Source of the DNA: an uncultured Actinomycetes bacterium
Lineage (GTDB): Bacteria; Actinomycetota; Actinomycetes; Mycobacteriales; Mycobacteriaceae
Direction of reading: 5' to 3'
Length of the DNA stretch: 6,149 nucleotides
Assembly: GCA_903911165.1 (NCBI GenBank)
Contig: CAIWCQ010000104.1
Coordinates: forward strand, 1-6,149
Of the stretch, positions 1 to 4,702 are shown piece by piece. The stretch's first letter is position 1. Each line of letters opens with the position of its first letter. The translations under genes were made by a program, and so were the position numbers. Under the pieces are notes generated by a model. It was not told the origin of the DNA. It made no database searches and saw only the letters and a list, made by a program, of their open reading frames with translations.

Positions 1-836
1 CCGGCGGTGGACATCATGGTGACCACCGCTTGCCGGCGATCGGCGCCATCGGCGACCTCGTCGCGGTAGCGGCTGACCATCAGCAGTGTGTAGTCGATAG
101 CCAGCGCCAAACCCATTGCGGTGGTGAGGTTCAGCGCGAAGATCGACACCTCGGTAAAAATGGTGACGGTGCGCAGTACGGCCAGCGCACCGAGTATCGC
201 CATAACGCCCACCGCAACCGGTAGCGCGGCGGCGAAAAGCCCGCCGAACACCCAGATCAGTACGAGGAAGCTCAGTGGCACCACGATCGCTTCCAGCAGT
301 AGCAGGTCGCGCTTGGACTGCTCGGTGACTTGCAGATTCACCATTGCCGCGCCGCCGGCCCGCACCACGACGCCGTCGCGTTCCCCGACCACCGCATCGG
401 CGAGTTCCTTGGTGTAGCTCTGAAGCAGGCTGTCAGGGCCGTTGATCCCGGTCACGATGAGACCCGACTTCTTGTCTGCGCTGACCATCGCCGATGCGGC
501 CGGAGTCGGCGAGGTCCATGCTGAGGTGACCGTCGAGACATGGCCTGATCGGGTGAGTTGGTCGATGACGCCGGTGGCCACCGCTCGGGCCTGCGGGCTG
601 TCGTATCCCTCGGCCGCGGTGACCACGATGACCAACGGCACATCGCCCTGCCCGAACTTGTCGGTGAGAATGTCAGCGACCCGCGATGATTGGGAGTTCG
701 GATCCTGGAAACCGCTGGGCGAGAGCTTTTGCGCCACCGGAATCCCGAACGCGCCGACGGCGAACATCAGCAGCAGCGCGGCGATGATGACTCGCCGGGG
801 AGCGGCGATGGCGAGCCGAGCGACGCTGTGAAGCAT
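1..836 (-). CDS. MMPL family RND-type membrane transporter, N-terminal part (cut by the left edge)
   Basis: This is the first 278 codons of an MMPL (mycobacterial membrane protein large) transporter. These are inner-membrane, proton-driven exporters, often of lipids or siderophores. Visible order: a short cytoplasmic N-terminus, TM1 at about residues 17-35, a periplasmic domain at about 36-175, then closely spaced hydrophobic segments at about 178-258. The motif LAIDYTLLMVSRYRDE (245-260) ends that block. Its Asp248-Tyr249 pair matches the TM4 proton-relay DY of the family. The early run GFQDPNSQSSRVADIL resembles the MmpL13/YdfJ-like branch more than MmpL3 or MmpL11, but the substrate cannot be inferred. 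The ATG at 836 is the first start after an in-frame TGA (855-857 on the plus strand). It lies 4 bases beyond the stop of the phosphatase gene, with no clear Shine-Dalgarno, so it is probably translated by coupling. Family members are usually 700-1000 residues, so most of the gene lies outside the window. Confidence 0.93.
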   Translation of the reverse strand, partial: MLHSVARLAIAAPRRVIIAALLLMFAVGAFGIPVAQKLSPSGFQDPNSQSSRVADILTDKFGQGDVPLVIVVTAAEGYDSPQARAVATGVIDQLTRSGHVSTVTSAWTSPTPAASAMVSADKKSGLIVTGINGPDSLLQSYTKELADAVVGERDGVVVRAGGAAMVNLQVTEQSKRDLLLLEAIVVPLSFLVLIWVFGGLFAAALPVAVGVMAILGALAVLRTVTIFTEVSIFALNLTTAMGLALAIDYTLLMVSRYRDEVADGADRRQAVVTMMSTA

Positions 837-840
837 CGAC

Positions 841-1899
841 TCAGTCTGACACGGTCACGGCCGGTGATCGCCGCTCCACGGCGAGTCCCGAGATCCGTTT
901 GCCAGCCGCGGCGGGACGCGACGCTGCAGTAGCGACCGTCGCGGCGGGCCGGGAGGAAGAGCGCTGCCGCGGCGATCGGGAAGCCGGTCGCGAGACCGCC
1001 GAAGTCGTGGCGGCGGCCGAATCCGTTGTCGCGGAACCGACCCCGGCCCTCAGGGCTGCGGCACCACCGGCCGGTTGTACGTTCCCCACCGGTGGGTGCC
1101 TGATGTTGTAGAGCGCAGTCTGGGTGTTGTAGAGCGCAGTCTGCGGGGCCACGACCGCGTCACGGACCGCGACGAACAATCTGGTGAGCGGACCAGGGTT
1201 CGGGTCGACCGGGACGCCATCCCAGCTCTGCAGCGTCCAGCCGTCGTCGGGGGTGCCGGTGACGACGACGACGGCGGTGTTCCCCAGCGGATGCGTCAGC
1301 GCCAGAAGCAGATTCGGATTGTCAACCGTCATCAGGGTCCAGGCCATGATGGTGGCGCCGTGGGCGAACACGACCGGCTTGATGGCGCCCGAGGCAGAGA
1401 TCGTGGCGACCGCATCGTTGACTCTGGCCTCAAAGCCGTTGCCGTTCTCCCCGCCCAAGACCGGAACGAACCGGGCCCCCAGCACCCAGGCCGCCGGCGG
1501 CAGGGCGTATCCCACCCCGGCCAGCAGCCCGCTCCGTCCTTCGAATACGCCCGCATTGATCTCCCGCACGCCGGGGAGCACGCCCGGCGTCATCCCCAAC
1601 TCGGTCGCCAGTGGCGCCGCGGTCAGTTGGGTGCGCAGCATGTTCGACACATAGATGGCGTCGTGGCCACCGGTGGCGAGGGTTTCGGCGATCACCTGTG
1701 CCTGGGTGTCGCCGAGCGCGGTCAGTCCCGGGCCCGGCACCGACGTGTCAACGATCCCGGCTGCATTGGCCGTCGACTGGGCATGACGCACCCAGGTCAT
1801 AGTGACGGCGTGCGCGGCCCAGGCCGGCAGTACGGCGACGAGGAAGAGCGCGGCAGTCACCATCACCGCACCCAAAGCGCTGAGAATTCTGCGAGCCAC
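841..1899 (-). CDS. Exported histidine phosphatase superfamily protein (phosphoglycerate mutase-like fold) with a low-complexity C-terminal tail
   Basis: The product is 352 residues from a GTG start. The N-terminus is a signal peptide: Arg3-Arg4, a hydrophobic core at about 5-27, and candidate cleavage sites AWA-A (after 28) or AHA-V (after 31). The enzyme is therefore probably outside the membrane or anchored to it. The histidine phosphatase core follows: VRHAQST with Arg38 and nucleophile His39, SNMLRTQLTAA with Arg89, REINAGVFEGR with the acid Glu113, and FAHGAT with the second His180. All catalytic positions are present, so an active phosphomonoesterase is plausible; the substrate is unknown. 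From about residue 255 the sequence departs from the fold. It has a duplicated TALYNTQ heptad and then an Ala/Ser/Arg/Pro-rich tail. The reading frame stays open upstream to 2742, but that stretch lies antisense to clear genes. The GTG at 1899 fits both the signal peptide and a leaderless promoter. An internal ATG at 1863 is a weaker alternative. Probably an operon with the MMPL gene. Confidence 0.9.
   Translation of the reverse strand: MARRILSALGAVMVTAALFLVAVLPAWAAHAVTMTWVRHAQSTANAAGIVDTSVPGPGLTALGDTQAQVIAETLATGGHDAIYVSNMLRTQLTAAPLATELGMTPGVLPGVREINAGVFEGRSGLLAGVGYALPPAAWVLGARFVPVLGGENGNGFEARVNDAVATISASGAIKPVVFAHGATIMAWTLMTVDNPNLLLALTHPLGNTAVVVVTGTPDDGWTLQSWDGVPVDPNPGPLTRLFVAVRDAVVAPQTALYNTQTALYNIRHPPVGNVQPAGGAAALRAGVGSATTDSAAATTSAVSRPASRSPRQRSSSRPAATVATAASRPAAAGKRISGLAVERRSPAVTVSD
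1104..1145 (-). repeat. Tandem 21-bp duplication inside the phosphatase gene
   Basis: Two adjacent 21-base units, 1104-1124 and 1125-1145, match at their first 19 bases on the plus strand and differ at the last two. The length is a multiple of three, so the reading frame is kept. The protein gains a second copy of a TALYNTQ-like heptad (QTALYN twice, then IRH), just where the phosphatase fold gives way to the low-complexity tail. It looks like a recent slippage or unequal-exchange event rather than a functional repeat family, because no third copy was noticed elsewhere in the window. Confidence 0.85.
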
Positions 1900-1905
1900 T
1901 GATCG

Positions 1906-1911
1906 AGAATA
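1906..1911 (-). promoter_or_regulatory. -10 element of a probable leaderless promoter for the phosphatase-MMPL unit
   Basis: Read on the minus strand, the hexamer is TATTCT, which fits the mycobacterial TANNNT -10 pattern. Only 6 bases (CGATCA) separate it from the GTG at 1899, so the expected transcription start falls on or next to the start codon. No Shine-Dalgarno precedes that GTG, which suits a leaderless mRNA, a common mode in mycobacteria. The -35 position (about 1929-1934, GCAAGT) is poor, which is also common in this group. This is inference from spacing only. Confidence 0.5.
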
Positions 1912-1930
1912 CCCGCTGGCCAGGGGTGAC

Positions 1931-1959
1931 TTGCCGGGGCGTCGGCGGCTGCGTAGCTT
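1931..1959 (+). promoter_or_regulatory. Candidate promoter for the WXG-hydrolase-lipoprotein operon
   Basis: TTGCCG (1931-1936) and TAGCTT (1954-1959) are separated by 17 bases. They resemble a -35 and a TANNNT -10 of the primary sigma factor. The predicted start near 1966 would leave a leader of about 34 bases carrying the GGAGG at 1988-1992. The -35 box overlaps the -35 region of the opposing leftward promoter, so the two units may compete for polymerase or share a regulator. Confidence 0.4.
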
Positions 1960-1987
1960 TCCCCCGCACCTGATCACTGCGACCGCC

Positions 1988-1992
1988 GGAGG
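1988..1992 (+). promoter_or_regulatory. Ribosome binding site that decides the start of the small WXG gene
   Basis: GGAGG lies 7 bases before the GTG at 2000, a near-ideal spacing. The competing ATG at 2024 has only a weak purine run (CCAGAG, 3 bases away), and the GTG at 1996 is in another frame. This favours translation from 2000. Confidence 0.6.
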
Positions 1993-1999
1993 TCTGTGG

Positions 2000-2329
2000 G
2001 TGCCCGAGTCGACACCAGAGTCAATGGACGTCTGTCCCGATCTGTTGATCGCCGCCGCAGTGGATGCCGGACTTACCGCCGAGGAGTTCCTTGTCGACCA
2101 TGCGCGTGCCGACACGGCAATCGATTCAGCCCTGTCCGGCTGGGTCGGCCGTTCGGCCGCGGCACTGGCCGCCAGATCGGGGACCTGGGCCACCGCGACG
2201 ACCACATTGTCCGCTGCGATCTGCGCCCACGGCGAGGATCTGCGTCGCAGCGCTCTGCAGTTCGCCGAGATGGACCACCGCAACGGTGCCGTGCTGACAC
2301 CGCTACCCGGCGGGACTCGCTCACGGTGA
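2000..2329 (+). CDS. Small WXG-motif protein, probable type VII (ESX) secretion substrate or partner
   Basis: The product is 109 residues from GTG 2000, or 101 if translation starts at ATG 2024. It is predicted to be largely helical. A W-V-G motif at residues 48-50 sits between two Ala-rich stretches, as in the helix-turn-helix of WXG100/EspC-like proteins. Near the C-terminus FAEMD (88-92) sits where these families carry the Y-x-x-x-D/E secretion signal, with Phe in place of Tyr. The run V-C-P-D-L-L near the N-terminus resembles the EspC-type opening V-x-P-x-x-L (DUF2580). No signal peptide is visible, which agrees with type VII export. The stop codon overlaps the start of the hydrolase gene by 4 bases (GTGA), so the two products are probably made together and may form a heterodimer. 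Gene order suggests an Rv2078-like protein, recalled from M. tuberculosis rather than searched. The family assignment is moderate; the exact ESX system is unknown. Confidence 0.78.
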   Translation: MPESTPESMDVCPDLLIAAAVDAGLTAEEFLVDHARADTAIDSALSGWVGRSAAALAARSGTWATATTTLSAAICAHGEDLRRSALQFAEMDHRNGAVLTPLPGGTRSR

Positions 2330-4098
2330 CGCTGACGCCGGCCGACATCGACCGCTGGGATCCCGCAGAGGTTCAGGCGGTGTCGCGCGCCGCGACCGCG
2401 CGCGCGGAGTCCGCCGACGCGGCGGCGGCCGCACTCGCGCAACTGCCTGCCCTGGCGGCGTGGACCGGAGTGGCAGGCGAGGCCGCGCGTGCGGCCATCG
2501 GGGTGACCAGGCTGGCACTGGAGGCCCACGCCCGGGAGTCGCGCGCCGTGGCTCGCGCAGCCGATGCGGCCGCGGAGGACATCGCGCGACTGAAGGCACA
2601 ACTGGACCATCTCGACGCCGACACACGAGCCGGGGGTCTGATGATCGATCGGGATGCCGCCACGGTCCTGCCGGCCGGCCGATTCCACGGCACCACGGGG
2701 CAGTTCGCCGCGAAAGCCGGTCCGCTGATGGACCGCCTCCACGAGATTGTCGGCGCCGCCACCGATGTCGACGCCGAACTGGCGCGGGCCGTCGCTATGG
2801 CCGATGCGGTGTTTCCGATGCCGGAGATTCCCGTTGGCCCGACGACGGCCGCAGACACCGGTCGGTGGTGGGAATCACTGAACCCAATAGCCAGAAATCA
2901 ACTGCTGGAACGCAATCCGGAGGAATTAGGCCAGCGCGACGGCATCCCGGCGACCGATCGCAGCATTGCGAACGTCAACGCGGTGACCGACGACCTCGAG
3001 CGAATCGAGCACACCGCGGCCGCCTACGGAGTTCCGGTCGAGCAGGTCCTCGCCCAACCGCATCAGTTCCAGCGGAGCCGCGACGACGTGTTGCGCTACA
3101 CCCTCGCGCACCGCGTCAAGGCGGGAATGGAGTACAACCGGGCGCAGACCGGTGCCGAGATCCTGCTGCTCTGCTACCGGCCCGGCGACTTCGGCGGCCA
3201 GGGTCGGGCGACGATCGCGATCGGCGATCCCGACGATGCGGAACACACCGCGGTGCTAGTCCCCGGTACCGGCAACAGTGTGGCGAACGGCTGGTTCGTC
3301 CGCAGCGACGCCGCCGCGCACCTCTACAACGAAACCGTCGCCGCCACCACGGAGTCAGCCGGTGCGGCCGACCGCCCGGTGTCGGTGCTGGCCTGGATGG
3401 GATACGACGCCCCCGATGCCATCACCGACCCACGGATCGCGCAGACCGCACTGGCACGCCAGGGTGGCGAATTGCTCGCCGCAGATGTCAACGCGCTGAC
3501 CCTCACTCGTCACGGCCCCTCGCATGTCACCGTGATTGGTCATTCCTACGGTGCCACCACGGTCGCCGACGCCGCTGCCGGCCACGGGATGCGCGCCGAC
3601 GACGTAGTTCTGGTCGGAGCGCCGGGAACGGACCTGGCGCACAGCGCGGCGGATTTCGGACTTCCCGCCGGCGGACACGTCTACGTCGGCGCCGCGGCGA
3701 CCGATCCGGTCACCAACCTCGCCGGCATCCCGGGACGCTTTCCCGGTACCGAACTACCACTCGGCCGTGCCGGACTCGGCGCAGACCCGGCCGCCGACGG
3801 ATTCGGATCGACGAGGTTCAAATCCGAGTTCGGCGGCTGGTCCTGGGAGCCGTGGGCCGATCATGATCGTTACTTCGAGAGCGGTTCGGAGTCGTTGTTC
3901 AGCATCGCCGCCATCGCTTCCGGCCAGGGCGACGAACTGCAGGAGCACGGCATGACCGCACCACACCGGGAAAGCATCCTTGGCCCATGGGCAACCCGGC
4001 TGGGCCTGCCGAGCTGGAGCGTTCCACTGATGGATCCGGAGTTGTTGCGGCCCGCGACCACCGGGCACCATCACCCTGCGCGGAGCGCCGGTTCATGA
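2326..4098 (+). CDS. Alpha/beta hydrolase of DUF1023 (PF06259) type with an N-terminal WXG-like helical domain
   Basis: The product is 590 residues from a GTG overlapping the previous stop (GTGA). Residues 1-110 are Ala-rich helices with W-T-G at 46-48, resembling an ESX-type hairpin fused to the enzyme. A linker and a helical region follow to about 290. The catalytic domain then shows strand-turn VPGTGN (312-317, likely oxyanion hole), VIGHSYGATT with nucleophile elbow GHSYG (405-409, Ser407), VGAPGTD (430-436), VGAAATDPVT (454-463, candidate acid Asp460) and WADHDRYF (510-517, candidate His513). A complete Ser-Asp-His triad is thus plausible, so a lipase, esterase or related acyl hydrolase activity is likely. 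The substrate is unknown. No signal peptide is seen, so export would rely on type VII secretion with the upstream WXG partner. The arrangement resembles M. tuberculosis Rv2079, from memory. The stop overlaps the lipoprotein start by ATGA. The ribosome binding site is weak (GGCGGGA, 10 bases away), in keeping with coupled translation. Confidence 0.88.
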   Translation: MTLTPADIDRWDPAEVQAVSRAATARAESADAAAAALAQLPALAAWTGVAGEAARAAIGVTRLALEAHARESRAVARAADAAAEDIARLKAQLDHLDADTRAGGLMIDRDAATVLPAGRFHGTTGQFAAKAGPLMDRLHEIVGAATDVDAELARAVAMADAVFPMPEIPVGPTTAADTGRWWESLNPIARNQLLERNPEELGQRDGIPATDRSIANVNAVTDDLERIEHTAAAYGVPVEQVLAQPHQFQRSRDDVLRYTLAHRVKAGMEYNRAQTGAEILLLCYRPGDFGGQGRATIAIGDPDDAEHTAVLVPGTGNSVANGWFVRSDAAAHLYNETVAATTESAGAADRPVSVLAWMGYDAPDAITDPRIAQTALARQGGELLAADVNALTLTRHGPSHVTVIGHSYGATTVADAAAGHGMRADDVVLVGAPGTDLAHSAADFGLPAGGHVYVGAAATDPVTNLAGIPGRFPGTELPLGRAGLGADPAADGFGSTRFKSEFGGWSWEPWADHDRYFESGSESLFSIAAIASGQGDELQEHGMTAPHRESILGPWATRLGLPSWSVPLMDPELLRPATTGHHHPARSAGS

Positions 4099-4601
4099 GG
4101 ATTGCGGCCGGTCAGATGATCGCCGGCGTGGTGCTCTGCGGGTGTGCAGCGATATCAGGATGCGGAGAGATCATGGCGGGAGTTCGAAATCCGATGACAC
4201 CCGACGAATCCAGGAGCCAGGTGCTCGATGCCGCTCGTCAGGTCGTCTCGGCCCTGGGTATCGATGTCGTCGAAGCGTGGTTCTGGCATTCAGCCTGCAA
4301 TAGCCGTGGAGACCCACCGTTCCGCGGGCAGATGCGGATCGGTTACCCCCTGGCCAGCAGTTATCGGGTATCCGCGGAACAGATCGCGGCGATGGTCGGG
4401 CTACTGCGCCGGGCCGGGTGGGACACCGACCCCAACTTCCACAGCCACGCGCCGGCGCTGCGGAAAACCGATGTGATCGTCGTCCTGCGGCCTCAAGACC
4501 CTGGCGCCTCGACCCGGGGGATCGAGGTGATCGGCGAATGTCGCGATATGACGACCACCATCGACGGCCGGGGCCCCGCTCAGCGGGTGACGGTGAACTG
4601 A
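4095..4601 (+). CDS. LppJ-like small lipoprotein
   Basis: The product is 168 residues. The N-terminus (Arg2, hydrophobic core at about 8-20) ends in the lipobox I-S-G-C with Cys23 as the likely lipidated residue. Cys15 and Cys17 are less suitable alternatives. The mature protein would be tethered on the outer face of the membrane. Its globular part holds CNSRGDPPFRG (Cys68) and GECRD (Cys149). These two cysteines could form a disulfide, and both surroundings recall the LppJ (Rv2080) pattern of M. tuberculosis as I remember it. The start ATG overlaps the hydrolase stop (ATGA) with a GGAG 9 bases upstream, so it is the last gene of the three-gene operon. An in-frame upstream ATG (3987) lies deep inside the hydrolase gene and is not used here. 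The function is unknown; the context suggests a job linked to the secreted hydrolase, such as partner, receptor or protector, but that is inference. Confidence 0.87.
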   Translation: MRIAAGQMIAGVVLCGCAAISGCGEIMAGVRNPMTPDESRSQVLDAARQVVSALGIDVVEAWFWHSACNSRGDPPFRGQMRIGYPLASSYRVSAEQIAAMVGLLRRAGWDTDPNFHSHAPALRKTDVIVVLRPQDPGASTRGIEVIGECRDMTTTIDGRGPAQRVTVN

Positions 4602-4622
4602 CTTCGCGGTCTGTTCACCGTC
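4589..4622 (+). terminator. Hairpin at the end of the three-gene operon, probable terminator
   Basis: Perfect 10-bp arms GACGGTGAAC (4589-4598) and GTTCACCGTC (4613-4622) enclose 14 bases. Inside, after a T:T mismatch, GAC (4600-4602) can pair with GTC (4609-4611), leaving a short loop. The stop codon of the lipoprotein gene (4599-4601) lies within the structure. There is no U-tract, which many actinobacterial terminators also lack. A wide-spaced operator cannot be excluded. Confidence 0.55.
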
Positions 4623-4658
4623 CGGTTGCCTGAACGTGGGGCGGAGACGCCACGCCGG

Positions 4659-4667
4659 TGTGATACT
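4659..4667 (+). promoter_or_regulatory. Candidate extended -10 promoter for glgP
   Basis: TGT followed by GATACT (4662-4667) resembles an extended -10 element. No matching -35 is seen 16-18 bases upstream. A start near 4674 would give a leader of about 29 bases with the ribosome binding site. Upstream of it, GGCG-GAGA-CGCC (4640-4651) can form a small tetraloop hairpin of unclear meaning. Support is weak. Confidence 0.3.
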
Positions 4668-4690
4668 CGCCGCACAGCATCATGCAATCC

Positions 4691-4696
4691 GGGGAG
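4691..4696 (+). promoter_or_regulatory. Ribosome binding site of glgP
   Basis: GGGGAG ends 6 bases before the ATG at 4703. It is strong and well spaced, and fixes the start of glgP. Confidence 0.7.
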
Positions 4697-4702
4697 CGGA
4701 AA

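Noticed and set aside
1085..1096. CCCACCGGTGGG palindrome
   Set aside because: It lies within the phosphatase coding region with no spacer, pairing partner or nearby promoter; expected by chance in GC-rich DNA.
1075..1902. 275-residue plus-strand open frame opposite the phosphatase gene
   Set aside because: Its Arg/Gly/His-rich composition and lack of any family motif mark it as the antisense shadow of a well-supported gene.
1802..1999. Extension of the small WXG gene upstream to ATG 1802
   Set aside because: It would overlap the phosphatase start and both promoters, and the added residues have no WXG-family character.
1996..2325. Hydrolase frame extended upstream to GTG 1996 (700 residues)
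   Set aside because: The extra 110 residues are Arg-rich shadow sequence across the WXG gene. The GTGA overlap start at 2326 fits operon structure better.
1900..2742. Upstream extension of the phosphatase reading frame on the minus strand (633-residue open frame)
   Set aside because: It runs antisense to the WXG gene and the hydrolase N-terminus, has an Arg/Gly-rich shadow composition, and would place the signal peptide in mid-protein.
2460..3866. 468-residue plus-strand open frame inside the hydrolase gene
   Set aside because: It is very Arg-rich and out of frame with a clear enzyme; a typical GC-rich shadow.
4626..4667. TTGCCT paired with GATACT as a standard -35/-10 promoter for glgP
   Set aside because: The spacing is 30 bases, far too wide.
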